A stretch of 57,021 nucleotides of DNA from Microbacterium sp. 5K110 (GCF_005774735.1 NZ_VBUM01000010.1:1-57021), one strand, 5' to 3'; counted from the stretch's first letter, positions 43,462 through 52,096 are shown. Notes: generated from the sequence alone by a model not told the origin. Translations and numbers: made by a program.

Positions 43462-43505
43462 GCCCCGGATCCGCGTCGGTGGTGGGACGCCCGCGGATCC
43501 GGGGC
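43462..43505. terminator. strong 14-bp hairpin downstream of araA
   Basis: GCCCCGGATCCGCG (43462-43475) and CGCGGATCCGGGGC (43492-43505) form a perfect 14-bp stem with a 16-nt loop. It lies 141 bp after the araA stop between convergent genes, so it could end transcription from either side. No T-tract follows, and it may instead be another palindromic element. Confidence 0.45.
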
Positions 43506-43551
43506 ATTCTCGCGTTCGGGGCGGGCGTCGAGCGCTACGACACGAGGGGGG

Positions 43552-43668
43552 TCACGGGCGCTGCACGAGCAAGGTGTCGCCGACGAGTTCGGCCGATGCG
43601 GCGTCCAGGTGCACAGGTGCCGAGGCGAACTCCATCACGACGCCCTCGGCGTCGGGGCTCGTGGCATC
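43552..43668 (-). pseudogene. C-terminal coding remnant cut by element D2
   Basis: On the minus strand an open frame of 38 codons ends at TGA 43552-43554 with strong G/C third positions (it ends ..AELVGDTLLVQRP). It has no start codon that fits, and coding character stops exactly where element D2 begins; upstream the frame meets a TGA at 43708-43710. It looks like the last 38 residues of a lost gene. The family is not recognisable. Confidence 0.4.
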
Positions 43669-43670
43669 CC

Positions 43671-43740
43671 GGTTCGGGGCGCGGTTTTGCGTTCGGGGCG
43701 CGGAATTTCACGCCCCAACCGGAAGAACGCGCCCCAAACC
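43671..43740. repeat. Nested palindromic element D2
   Basis: The outer arms GGTTCGGGGCGCG (43671-43683) and CGCGCCCCAAACC (43728-43740) pair at 12 of 13 positions; imperfect inner arms (about 43689-43700 and 43711-43722) repeat the same GGGGCG/CGCCCC design. It is a dispersed copy of D1 (4487-4552). It ends 15 bp from the dGTPase stop. Confidence 0.7.
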
Positions 43741-43754
43741 GTGCTGAGGCGCCG

Positions 43755-45239
43755 CTACAGCCGCTGTCCCAGCGACCACAGGCGGTCGGCGCGTCCGGAG
43801 ATCGCCTCCGACAGCGTGAACGCCTGGGCGTCGGTGAGGGATGCCACGTAATCGACGATTCCGCGGGAGCGCGCGAGCGTCTCGGCCTCGGCATCCGACG
43901 GACGACGTTCCGCTGGAAGGAGCGCGTACTGCTCGCGAGCGAGCGCGATGAGTTCGCGCAGGCGGCGCGGGGTCCGCGCGCGGTCGAGATCGTCCTCGAG
44001 CCACTCGCCGAGGGCGCGCACCGACCGCGCGAGGATGCGGCTCATGCCGCGCTGCTGGATCGCCAGGTCGGGGCGGCTGAGCACGAAGCGCTTGTGCACG
44101 AACTTCAGCACCTCGACGTGGTGCCAGGCCGACGGTGACAGCGCCACGGGTCCCGAGCGGGGCGTGTCGAGGGTCCGCAGCCGCACGGACTCCTGAAAGC
44201 GCCGGATCCACCGGTCGGTGAACGCGGCCAGACGTCGTTCGGCCGACAGCGACCCGTCGAACGGGCGGGCGAGCAGGTCGGTGACCAGTTCGGCATCCAC
44301 GTCGCTCACCGCGTCCAGGAACGCCTCGTCGTCGGCGATCCACGGGTCGTCGCGGCGCATCTTCCGGCGCAGGCGCTCGAGGGCGGCGCCCGGGACGAGC
44401 TCGGCGCGCACCTCGGCGTCGTCGCGGGAGCGCCACTCGATCACGTCGTCGAGCCAGCCGCGGAACTCGGCCGCGATGGGGGCGTGGTCGAGGATCCCGG
44501 CGCGGTAGAAGTCGTCGACGTCGTGCACCGAGTACGCGATGTCGTCGGCGAGGTCCATCACGGCGCCCTCGATGCTCTGCCGCAGCGGCTCCACGTCGAG
44601 CCCCGCGCGGGCCTGCTCGAGGTCGGCGAGGTCGATGTCGTACACCGAGTACTTGTGCACGCGGTACGCGCCGTCGGGGGACCGACGGATGCCGCGGGGC
44701 GGCCCGATGCGCTCGATCTCGGCGGCCGACACCGACGGCGACCACGGGTACTTCGCCGAGGCGGCGCGGACCGCGGCGGTGAGGTTGAGTCCGCGCGGGG
44801 CGTTCTCGACGACGTCGAGCGCGGTGAGGATGCGGTAGGTCTGGGCGTTGCCCTCGAACCCGTCGGTCAGGCCGAGCTCGGTGCGGGCCAGACGGTCGAG
44901 GGTCGTCTCGCCGAGGTGACCGAAGGGCGGGTGGCCGAGGTCGTGGGCGTACGCCGCCGCCTCGACGACGGTCGGGTCGCACACGTCGGCTCCGGCGCGC
45001 GTGTTCAACTGCAACGCGACGACGCGTGCGATCGCACTCACCTTCAGCGAGTGCGTGAGGCGGTTGTGGACGGGGGCGCCGGAGATCGACGGCGACACCA
45101 CTTGCGTCACCGCCGACAGACGCGAGAAGTACGGCGAGAACTGGATGCGCTCCAGGTCGATCGACCACGGATCGGCGCCGACGGTCTCGCGTTCGTCGTA
45201 CGCGCGCGAGGCGGCCGTGGGCGCGGCGGAGAGCGTCAT
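43755..45239 (-). CDS. dgt: dGTPase (HD-domain dNTP triphosphohydrolase)
   Basis: This 494-residue HD-superfamily enzyme cleaves dGTP or other dNTPs to nucleoside and triphosphate. The metal-binding residues appear as His63 (RLTHSLKV), His99-Asp100 (AHDLGHPPFGH) and a later Asp in MDLADDIAYSVHDVDDF. The N-terminal RIQFSPYFSRLSAVTQV motif is also typical. Its length is between the short (about 420) and long forms. ATG 45239 lies six nt after TAGCGT, suggesting a leaderless mRNA, and element B2 begins five bases upstream of that hexamer. Confidence 0.93.
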   Translation of the reverse strand: MTLSAAPTAASRAYDERETVGADPWSIDLERIQFSPYFSRLSAVTQVVSPSISGAPVHNRLTHSLKVSAIARVVALQLNTRAGADVCDPTVVEAAAYAHDLGHPPFGHLGETTLDRLARTELGLTDGFEGNAQTYRILTALDVVENAPRGLNLTAAVRAASAKYPWSPSVSAAEIERIGPPRGIRRSPDGAYRVHKYSVYDIDLADLEQARAGLDVEPLRQSIEGAVMDLADDIAYSVHDVDDFYRAGILDHAPIAAEFRGWLDDVIEWRSRDDAEVRAELVPGAALERLRRKMRRDDPWIADDEAFLDAVSDVDAELVTDLLARPFDGSLSAERRLAAFTDRWIRRFQESVRLRTLDTPRSGPVALSPSAWHHVEVLKFVHKRFVLSRPDLAIQQRGMSRILARSVRALGEWLEDDLDRARTPRRLRELIALAREQYALLPAERRPSDAEAETLARSRGIVDYVASLTDAQAFTLSEAISGRADRLWSLGQRL

Positions 45240-45245
45240 CCGTCC

Positions 45246-45251
45246 ACGCTA
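45246..45251 (-). promoter_or_regulatory. leaderless -10 hexamer of dgt
   Basis: TAGCGT on the minus strand ends 6 nt before ATG 45239. Element B2 occupies the -35 region. Confidence 0.55.
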
Positions 45252-45255
45252 CCGG

Positions 45256-45328
45256 CCGCGAGACTGCAGCCGACTGACAAACCCACAGCAGCGTGCAGTG
45301 GAGACGTCAGCCGGATGCAGTCTCGCGG
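45256..45328. repeat. Palindromic element B2
   Basis: A 23-bp left arm (45256-45278, starting CCGCGAGACTGCA) and a 23-bp right arm (45306-45328) pair at 21 positions around a 27-bp middle. It has the same arm and loop lengths as B1 (38014-38086) and related sequence (CGAGAC[C/T]GCA..., central ACCCCAC/ACCCACAG). It lies between the GH3 gene stop and the dgt promoter. Confidence 0.7.
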
Positions 45329-45357
45329 GAAAGGAGGCGTGAGAGTGATGCGGCGCC

Positions 45358-47655
45358 TCAGCCCCGGACGACCTCGATGCCGACGACGCGCGCGTCCTCG
45401 GGCCGCAGCTCGTACGTCGGGCCCGTGATGTGCAGCGGCGCCGAAGCGTCGGTCTCGGCGCACGACGGCCCGACGCGCAGCTCGACCTCACCCGGCTCCA
45501 CGACCCGGCGCAGCGCCCGGTCGCTGTAGGCCAGGCGGGAGGCCGGAACTGTGAACCGCACGTCCGCGCTCTCGCCGGGCTCGAGCTCGACGCGGGCATA
45601 GGCCACGAGCTGCGCGACCGGACGGGTCACGCTCGCCACCGCGCGGTGCGCGTACAGCTGCACCACGTCGGCACCGCGGCGTTCGCCGGTGTTGGTCACC
45701 CGCACGCGCGCCGAGAAGGCGTCGCCGGCGCGCACCTCGCCGTCCACGGCGAGACCCTCGCGACGGAACGTCGTGTACGACAGCCCGAAGCCGAAGGGAC
45801 GCACGGGGGTCGGGTCGGTGCTCGTCACCCCCGAGGGGCCGCCGAGGAGCGGGTGCAGGTAGGAGTACGGCTGCGCGCCGGCGGCGCGGGGGAGCGAGAC
45901 CGGCAGGCGACCCGAGGGGGCGGCATCCCCCGCCAGCAGCGCGGCGAGGGCAGGTCCGCCCTCCTCGCCCGGGAAGAAGGCCTGCACGACGGCGGCGGGG
46001 CCCGCGGCCTCGTCCAGGGCCCACCCGATCGCGTACGGGCGTCCGGTGAGCAGCACCATGATCACGGGGGTCCCCGTGGCCACGACCTCCTCGACCAGGC
46101 GACGCTGCAGTCCGGGGAGCTCGAGCGAATCGGCGTCGTTCCCCTCGCCCACGGTTCCGCGGCCGAACAGGCCCGCGCGGTCGCCGACGACGACGATCGC
46201 GACATCGGCCGCCTGAGCGACCTCGACGGCGGCGGCGATACCGGAGTCGTCGTCGCCCTCGACCGCGCACCCTTCGGAGAAGGTGACGTCGCCGAAGCGC
46301 GCGGAGAGCGCCTCGCGCACCGTCGGGATCTCGAATCCCATCGGCGTGCCGGGGTGGTGGGCGAGCACGTGGTTGGCGAACGAGTAGCAGCCCATGAGGC
46401 CCTCGGCGCTGTCGGCGTTGGGGCCGAGCACCGCGATCCGGCCGGGCGCGGCCAGCGGGAGCACGCCGTCGTTGCGCAGCAGCACCGCGCTCTCGATCGC
46501 GAGGCGGTACGCCAGCGCACGGTGCTCGGCATCGTCGAGGTCGACCGCGGTCGGGGCGTCGTCGAAGTCGGCATCCAGGAGTCCCAGGTCCTCCTTCTCG
46601 GCGAGCACGCGGGCGACCGCGCGGTCGACGACGGCCTCGAGCAGATCCCCGGATGCCACCCGCTCGGCGAGGTGCGGGTACGCGTCGGGCCCGGGGAGCT
46701 CGACGTCGATCCCGGCTTCGAGTGCGAGCTGGGCGGCTTCGCCGAGCGAGCCGGCGACCCCGTGCATGGAACGGAGGAACTCCACGGCGAAGTAGTCCGA
46801 GACCACCGTGCCGTCGAAGCCCCACCGTCGGCGGAGGAGATCGGTGAGCAGCTCGGGGGTGGAGGCCACGGGCACCCCGTCGATCTCGGCGTAGGAGTTC
46901 ATGACCGAACGGACGCCACCGTCGCGCACCGCCATCTCGAACGGCGGCAGGAACACGTCCTGCATCTCGCGCGGTCCGGCGTGCACGGGAGCGTGGTTGC
47001 GGCCCGCTTGCGAGGCCGAGTAGCCCACGAAGTGCTTCAGGGTGGCGTGCACCCCGGCGGACTGCAGACCGCGCACGTACGCGGTCCCGATCGTGCCCAC
47101 GACGTACGGGTCCTCGGCGATGCACTCGTCGACGCGTCCCCAGCGCGGATCGCGGATGACGTCGAGCACCGGCGCGAGGCCCTGGTGCACGCCGACGTCG
47201 CGCATCGATCGACCGATCGCGGATGCCATGAGCTCGACGGCCTCGGGATCGAACGAGGCGCCCCACGCGAGCGGGGTGGGGAAGGTCGCGGCCTTCCACG
47301 CGGCGAAGCCCGTCAGGCACTCCTCGTGCACGAGGGCGGGGATGCCCAGACGCGTCTCGGTCTTGAGCCGGCGCTGCTCGCCCCACAGCCACGCGGCGCG
47401 CTCGACGGGGTCGACCGGCCGGGTGCCGTAGACGCGCGTGAGGTGGCCGAGGCCGTGCGCCGTGGCATCCACGTAGTCGGTGGAGGTGACCTTCTCGCCC
47501 GAGAGAGGCGCCACGACCTCGTCGCCCTGGTCAACCCAGTAGCCCACGAGCTGCGCGAGCTTCTCGTCGAGGGTCATCTCGGCCACGAGCGCCTGGACGC
47601 GGTCCGAGATCCCCGGGGTGAGCGCCGAGCCGACATCGGTGTTCTGGATGGTCAT
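45358..47655 (-). CDS. GH3 beta-glycosidase
   Basis: This 765-residue glycoside hydrolase family 3 enzyme (beta-glucosidase or beta-xylosidase type) has an N-terminal TIM-barrel with DPRWGRVDECIAEDPY (169-184), KHFVGYSAS and nucleophile Asp287 in TVVSDYFAV, then a C-terminal alpha/beta domain and a fibronectin-like domain (about 645-740). No signal peptide is present, so it acts on imported oligosaccharides. It is last in the operon of the ABC importer at 47662-50863, six bases after the permease, so its substrate enters by that transporter. The LacI gene at 51036 is the likely regulator. Confidence 0.94.
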   Translation of the reverse strand: MTIQNTDVGSALTPGISDRVQALVAEMTLDEKLAQLVGYWVDQGDEVVAPLSGEKVTSTDYVDATAHGLGHLTRVYGTRPVDPVERAAWLWGEQRRLKTETRLGIPALVHEECLTGFAAWKAATFPTPLAWGASFDPEAVELMASAIGRSMRDVGVHQGLAPVLDVIRDPRWGRVDECIAEDPYVVGTIGTAYVRGLQSAGVHATLKHFVGYSASQAGRNHAPVHAGPREMQDVFLPPFEMAVRDGGVRSVMNSYAEIDGVPVASTPELLTDLLRRRWGFDGTVVSDYFAVEFLRSMHGVAGSLGEAAQLALEAGIDVELPGPDAYPHLAERVASGDLLEAVVDRAVARVLAEKEDLGLLDADFDDAPTAVDLDDAEHRALAYRLAIESAVLLRNDGVLPLAAPGRIAVLGPNADSAEGLMGCYSFANHVLAHHPGTPMGFEIPTVREALSARFGDVTFSEGCAVEGDDDSGIAAAVEVAQAADVAIVVVGDRAGLFGRGTVGEGNDADSLELPGLQRRLVEEVVATGTPVIMVLLTGRPYAIGWALDEAAGPAAVVQAFFPGEEGGPALAALLAGDAAPSGRLPVSLPRAAGAQPYSYLHPLLGGPSGVTSTDPTPVRPFGFGLSYTTFRREGLAVDGEVRAGDAFSARVRVTNTGERRGADVVQLYAHRAVASVTRPVAQLVAYARVELEPGESADVRFTVPASRLAYSDRALRRVVEPGEVELRVGPSCAETDASAPLHITGPTYELRPEDARVVGIEVVRG

Positions 47656-47661
47656 GTGGGA

Positions 47662-48546
47662 TCAGCCCTTCACAGCGCCGGTGAGGCCACCGACGATCCG
47701 ACGCTCGAACACGCTGAAGAACAGCAGAGCGGGGATCATCGACAGCGAGGTGAATGCGAGCACGCGGGCGGTGTCGACGGAGTACTGCGAGGCGAACGCC
47801 TGCGTGCCCAGGGGCAGCGTGTACGCGGCCTCGTTGTTGAGGATGAACAGCGGGAGCATGTAGGAGTTCCAGCTGTTCACGAAGGCCAGGATGCCGACGG
47901 TGACGACCGCGGGAACGGCCAGCGGCAGCACCATGCGCCAGAAGAACCCGAGGCGTCCGAGTCCGTCGATCGACGCGGCTTCCTGCAGCTCCTTGGGGAT
48001 CGCCGCGAGGAAGGGCGACAGGATGATGACCGTCAGGGGCAGCGCGAACGCGATCTGCGGGATGATGACCCCCGCGAGGGAGTTCGTCAGTCCGATGTTG
48101 CGCACGAGGATGTACAGCGGCGTGATCGCGACGGTCATGGGGAACATGAGCCCGGCGGTGAACAGCGCGTACAGGGCCCCACGTCCGCGGAAGCGGTAGC
48201 GCGAGAGGGCGTACGCCGCCATCAGCCCCAGGGCCACGACGAAGACGGTCGTGGCGATCGCGGCGATCGCGGAGTTCCCGACCTGTCCCCAGAACACGCC
48301 GCTGACGAGCACGTCGGCGTAGTTCTGCCAGTTCCACTGGGTGGGGAAGCCCGACGGGTCGACCGTGATCTCGGCGTTCGAGCGGAAGCCGCCGAGGATG
48401 ATGTACACCACGGGGGCGAGCATCAGGCCGATCAGGAGCAGCGCGACGAAGCCCACGATCACAGAGCTCGAGCGGTTGCGGCCCGCGGGGGCGCGGCGGA
48501 CGGAACGCGGCGCCTTCGGCGCGACGAGGGTGGCGGTGGCAGTCAC
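47662..48546 (-). CDS. carbohydrate ABC transporter permease (MalG-type)
   Basis: This 294-residue permease has six transmembrane segments and the EAA loop EAASIDGLGRLGFFWRMVLPLA that docks to the ATPase. The GTG start at 48546 overlaps the stop of the partner permease (GTGA). No ATPase gene is present in the operon, as is usual for actinobacterial CUT1 systems that share an MsiK-type ATPase encoded elsewhere. Confidence 0.93.
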   Translation of the reverse strand: MTATATLVAPKAPRSVRRAPAGRNRSSSVIVGFVALLLIGLMLAPVVYIILGGFRSNAEITVDPSGFPTQWNWQNYADVLVSGVFWGQVGNSAIAAIATTVFVVALGLMAAYALSRYRFRGRGALYALFTAGLMFPMTVAITPLYILVRNIGLTNSLAGVIIPQIAFALPLTVIILSPFLAAIPKELQEAASIDGLGRLGFFWRMVLPLAVPAVVTVGILAFVNSWNSYMLPLFILNNEAAYTLPLGTQAFASQYSVDTARVLAFTSLSMIPALLFFSVFERRIVGGLTGAVKG

Positions 48547-49565
48547 TTGGTGTCTCCCGTGAGGGCGCCGGCCGTGTCACGACGGAGCACGAAGCGCTGG
48601 TAGATGAGGGCGACGGCGAGCGAGATGAGGAACATCACCACGGCCACGGCGCTGCCGTAGCCGAAGCTGCCGGCGTTGCGGCCGTTGGCGACCATGTAGG
48701 TGGCCATGGTCGAGGTCCCTGCCGTCGAGGCGACGTACTGGCCCCAGATGATCCAGACGAGGTCGAACAGCTGCAGCGAGCCGATGATCGACAAGAACGC
48801 CCAGATGCGGATCGTGGGTCCCATCAGCGGCAGGACGATGTGGCGCTGGATCTGCCAGAACGAGGCGCCGTCGATGGCGGCGGCCTCCGAGAGTTCTTCG
48901 GGGATTCCCTGGAGCCCGGCGAGGAAGAGGATGACGGCGAAGCCGATGTACTTCCACGTGATGATGATCAGCAGGGTCCAGATCGCCAGCGCGGGGTCGG
49001 AGATCCAGTCGGCCTGGAGGGAAGACAGGCCGATCTTCTCCAGCGCCCCGTTGAGCGCTCCGCCGGACTGCAGCATCAGGCCCCAGCCGAGGCCGACGAC
49101 GACCTCGGAGATGACGTAGGGCACGAAGATCAGCACGCGGATGAGCGACTGCGCCCGCATCTTGCGGTTCAGCAGCAGCGCGAGCCCGAGGGCGAGCGGT
49201 CCCTGCAGCACGAGCGAGCCGACCACGATGAAGACGTTGTGCCCGAGCGCCTCGTGGAAGGCGGGGTCGGTGAGGATCGTGAGGTAGTTGCGGAAGCCGA
49301 CGAAGTCGGTGGGGGCCCCAAATCCCGACCAGCTGTAGAAGCCGTAGAAGGCGGCGAGGGCCACCGGCAGGATGACGAACGAGACGAAAACCACCAGGGC
49401 AGGCCCCAGGAGGATCGCGAGCTCGCCGCGGATGCGCCAGTTCTCGCGGCGCCGCCGAACGGAGGCCGGCCCGGCCGAGGGGGTGCGGGTGGCACCCTCC
49501 TCGGCCAGGCGGCGACCGGCGGCGTCGTCCGACGCGGTGGCGACGGGGTGACGCACGGTGGTCAT
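48543..49565 (-). CDS. carbohydrate ABC transporter permease (MalF-type)
   Basis: This 340-residue CUT1 permease has six or seven transmembrane segments after a charged N-terminal tail of about 35 residues. The EAA motif is EAAAIDGASFWQIQRHIVLPLM. It pairs with the MalG-type permease for the oligosaccharide bound by the lipoprotein encoded just upstream. ATG 49565 lies 11 bp after that gene's stop, with a GAGGAAG site. Confidence 0.93.
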   Translation of the reverse strand: MTTVRHPVATASDDAAGRRLAEEGATRTPSAGPASVRRRRENWRIRGELAILLGPALVVFVSFVILPVALAAFYGFYSWSGFGAPTDFVGFRNYLTILTDPAFHEALGHNVFIVVGSLVLQGPLALGLALLLNRKMRAQSLIRVLIFVPYVISEVVVGLGWGLMLQSGGALNGALEKIGLSSLQADWISDPALAIWTLLIIITWKYIGFAVILFLAGLQGIPEELSEAAAIDGASFWQIQRHIVLPLMGPTIRIWAFLSIIGSLQLFDLVWIIWGQYVASTAGTSTMATYMVANGRNAGSFGYGSAVAVVMFLISLAVALIYQRFVLRRDTAGALTGDTK

Positions 49566-49576
49566 CGGGAGCTTCC

Positions 49577-50863
49577 TCAGGAGCGCGATGCAGCCGCGTT
49601 GACGGCGTCGACGATGCCCTGCGGGCTGCCCTTGCCGGCGAACATGTCGACGACGGCGACGTTCAGCGCGTTGCCGACGTTCTGGCCGTAGAGGGTGTCG
49701 AGCCACACCGACACGTAGGGGGCGTCGGTGTAGGCGGCCAGGGCCGACTGCAGAGCCGGCGTGGTGACCGCGCTCGTGGCCTCGCTGGAGGCGGGGATCG
49801 TCTGGAAGGCGTCGGCGTACCGCTCCTGGTTCTCCTGGGTCACCATGAAGTTCAGGAAGTCGGTGCACTGTGCGGGAGCGTTGACCCAGCACGCGTAGCC
49901 GTCGACACCGCCCATGATGGCGCCGGGCTCTCCGTCACCGCCGGGGACCTCGGGGAAGGGGAACCAGCCCAGGTCGGCGAGCGGCTGCTCGTCGGGGGTC
50001 AGCGAGGCGATGACGCCCGGGTTCCAGGCGCCCATGAGCTCCATGGCGGCCTGGTGGTTGGCGAGCAGACCCGCCGACGACCCCGCGCCCTGCTGGGCGG
50101 CGGTGGTGAGGAAGCCCTCGTTGAACGGCTTCGTGGCGAGGAAGGACTGCAGGTTCTCGCCCGCTTCCAGCCAGCACGGGTCGTCGAAGCTGCGGCTCTC
50201 GGCGGCATCGGTGAGCACGTTCTCGGCGCAGGCGCGGAGGGCGAAGTTGTAGTACCAGTGCGCGGCGGGCCACGCATCCTTGGCGCCCACGGCGATCGGG
50301 GCGACGCCGGTGGCCTTGATCTTCTCGTCGGCGGCCTCGAGGTCGGCGATCGTCGCGGGGGCTTCGGTGACGCCGGCGGCGGCGAGGAGGTCCTGCGAGG
50401 TGAAGATGCCCGAGGGGAGGACGGCGACGGGCATGCCGTAGTTCTTGCCGTCGACCTCGAACGCACCGAGCGAGCCGCCGAGCGCGGTCTTGACGTCGGC
50501 CGAGATCTTGTCGGTGAGGTCCATCGCCTGGCCGGCCTTGACGATGTCGGCGAGCTTGCCGCCTCCGCGCGCCATGAAGATGTCGGGCGCGTCTCCGGAG
50601 TTCAGTGCGGTCTGGAGCTTGCCGTCCATCTCCTCGTTCTGCAGGGACTGGATCTCGATGGTGACACCGGGGTTGGCCGCTTCGAAGGCGGCGGCGGTGT
50701 CTTCCCAGTACTTCTTGCCGTCGCCCGTGGTGGAGTTGTGCCAGAACGTCAGGGTGACGCTGCCGTCGGCGTTCTGTCCTCCGCCTCCGCCCGCGCAACC
50801 GCCGAGGGCGAGGGTGCCGGCGACGGCGATGGCCGCTGCGGCGATGATCTTCCGCGTTTTCAT
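49577..50863 (-). CDS. extracellular sugar-binding lipoprotein (CUT1)
   Basis: This 428-residue protein has a lipoprotein signal (LALGGC, lipidated Cys23) followed by a Gly-rich linker and a type II binding-protein fold of the MalE/UgpB group: VTLTFWHNSTTGDGKKYWED, PDIFMARGGGKLADIV and GGVDGYACWVN. It captures an oligosaccharide for the two permeases downstream; the GH3 enzyme at the operon end suggests a beta-linked gluco- or xylo-oligosaccharide. It is first in the four-gene minus-strand operon and divergent from the LacI gene. Confidence 0.93.
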   Translation of the reverse strand: MKTRKIIAAAAIAVAGTLALGGCAGGGGGQNADGSVTLTFWHNSTTGDGKKYWEDTAAAFEAANPGVTIEIQSLQNEEMDGKLQTALNSGDAPDIFMARGGGKLADIVKAGQAMDLTDKISADVKTALGGSLGAFEVDGKNYGMPVAVLPSGIFTSQDLLAAAGVTEAPATIADLEAADEKIKATGVAPIAVGAKDAWPAAHWYYNFALRACAENVLTDAAESRSFDDPCWLEAGENLQSFLATKPFNEGFLTTAAQQGAGSSAGLLANHQAAMELMGAWNPGVIASLTPDEQPLADLGWFPFPEVPGGDGEPGAIMGGVDGYACWVNAPAQCTDFLNFMVTQENQERYADAFQTIPASSEATSAVTTPALQSALAAYTDAPYVSVWLDTLYGQNVGNALNVAVVDMFAGKGSPQGIVDAVNAAASRS

Positions 50864-50998
50864 GTGATTCCCGTTTCTCTTCGTCGAGGTGCGTCCCTCG
50901 CGGGATGCTCCGGTTTTCGGCTGCGATGCCGGTCGTTCACGCCCGGATGTGCGGTCCGGGGTGTCAGAAGTGTCACCCGCGGGATGACCATCGTCAAA

Positions 50999-51012
50999 CG
51001 TTTTCGAAAATG
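50999..51012. promoter_or_regulatory. operator-like palindrome between GH3 operon and LacI gene
   Basis: TTTTCGAAAA (51001-51010) is a perfect 10-bp palindrome with central CG, extended imperfectly to AACGTTTTCGAAAATGAT. It sits upstream of both divergent genes, in one of the few AT-rich stretches of the window, and is the best candidate site for the LacI protein. Confidence 0.55.
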
Positions 51013-51023
51013 ATTTCCACGAC

Positions 51024-51029
51024 TAGTCT
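51024..51029 (+). promoter_or_regulatory. leaderless -10 hexamer of LacI gene
   Basis: TAGTCT ends 6 nt before GTG 51036. The operator-like palindrome is 11 bp upstream of it, which suggests autoregulation. Confidence 0.55.
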
Positions 51030-51035
51030 CGAGCC

Positions 51036-52037
51036 GTGAACAGACGCGCCACCATCCACGACGTCGCCACGGCCGCGGGCGTCTCGGTGGCGACCGTGTC
51101 CAAAGCCGTCAACGGTCGGTACGGTGTCTCGCCCGAGACCGTGGCGCGCGTCCTCGACGCCGTCGAGGCGCTCGGGTACGAGTCCAGCTTGGTCGCCAGC
51201 AGCATGCGCTCTCGCCGCACCGGGGTGATCGGCGTCCTGGTGGCCGACATCGAACCGTTCTCGGCCGAGATCCTCAAGGGCGTGGGCGGAGCGTTGTCCG
51301 GCACCGGCTACGACCTGTTGGCGTACAGCGGTTCGCGTCGTGACGGCGAGGGCTGGGAGCGGCGATCGCTCAGCCGGCTCAGTGGCACCCTCATCGATGC
51401 GGCGATCATCGTGACCCCCACGGTGGTCAACGTCGTCAGCGAGGTGCCGATCGTCGCGGTCGACCCGCACACCGGCCGGGCCGACCTCCCCACGGTCGAA
51501 TCCGACAGCTACACCGGTGCACAGCAGGCCGTCCACTATCTCGCTCAGCTCGGACACCGCCGCATCGGCTTCATCGCCGGCCGCCCCGATCTGCGGTCGG
51601 CGGTGGCGCGCGCCTCCGGTTACCGTGCGGGGCTCGCGGCGGCCGGCATCCCGTTCGATCCGGTCCTCGTGGGGGTCGGGCGTTACGAGCAGGACGTCGC
51701 CCGGGAAGCCGCGCACACCATGCTCGCCCTGCCCGACCGGCCGACGGCCGTGTTCGCCGCGAACGACCTGTCGGCCCTGTCGATCATCGAGGTCGCCGGG
51801 GAACGCGGGCTCCGGGTGCCCGACGATCTCTCGGTGGTCGGGTTCGACGACGTGCCCGAGGCCGCGCGCGCTCAGCCGGGGCTGACCACCGTGCGGCAGC
51901 CGATGAAGCGCCTCGGCGCCGAGGCGGTGCGGATCGTGCTGGCCCTCATGGCGGGGGAAGAGCTGCCCGAGACCCACGTTCAGCTGCCCACTCGACTCGT
52001 CGTCCGCGCCACGACCGCCGCCCCGCCGTCCCGCTGA
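51036..52037 (+). CDS. LacI-family regulator of the GH3-ABC operon
   Basis: This 333-residue protein has the LacI helix-turn-helix (residues 6-30: ATIHDVATAAGVSVATVSKAVNG), the hinge ASSMRSRRTG and a binding-protein-like effector domain ending VVGFDDVPEAARAQPG. Divergence from the sugar transporter and GH3 operon makes it the probable repressor of that operon, with an oligosaccharide as inducer. The stop codon lies inside the first copy of a 38-bp tandem duplication. The GTG start fits a leaderless transcript. Confidence 0.93.
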   Translation: MNRRATIHDVATAAGVSVATVSKAVNGRYGVSPETVARVLDAVEALGYESSLVASSMRSRRTGVIGVLVADIEPFSAEILKGVGGALSGTGYDLLAYSGSRRDGEGWERRSLSRLSGTLIDAAIIVTPTVVNVVSEVPIVAVDPHTGRADLPTVESDSYTGAQQAVHYLAQLGHRRIGFIAGRPDLRSAVARASGYRAGLAAAGIPFDPVLVGVGRYEQDVAREAAHTMLALPDRPTAVFAANDLSALSIIEVAGERGLRVPDDLSVVGFDDVPEAARAQPGLTTVRQPMKRLGAEAVRIVLALMAGEELPETHVQLPTRLVVRATTAAPPSR

Positions 52038-52096
52038 CACGGCCGCGGCGGGGCGGCGGCCGGACGTCCCGCTGACACGGCCGCGGCGGGGCGGCG
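52027..52096. repeat. tandem 38-bp duplication over the LacI stop codon
   Basis: A 32-bp identical block (52027-52058 and 52065-52096) repeats with a 38-bp period. The first copy includes the LacI stop TGA (52035-52037), so this is a recent local duplication of the gene end, or slippage. Only two copies are present. Confidence 0.7.

Larger units (their letters stand above)
43321..43754. other. 434-bp intergenic repeat nest after araA
   Basis: It lies between the convergent araA and dGTPase genes. From left to right it has three GGCCCCGGGG boxes (43345-43426), a 17-bp direct repeat CACGAACCGTGC[T/C]CCGG at 43427-43443 and 43452-43468, a strong hairpin (43462-43505), a coding remnant (43552-43668) and palindromic element D2 (43671-43740). 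Confidence 0.6.

Noticed and set aside
45430..48603. Open frame of about 1,060 codons on the plus strand over the GH3 and permease genes
   Set aside because: It is the antisense shadow of well-recognised GH3 and MalG genes, with no motif of its own.
52027..52096. Possible CRISPR-like repeat with 38-bp period
   Set aside because: Only two copies, a 6-bp spacer, overlap with a stop codon and no cas genes.
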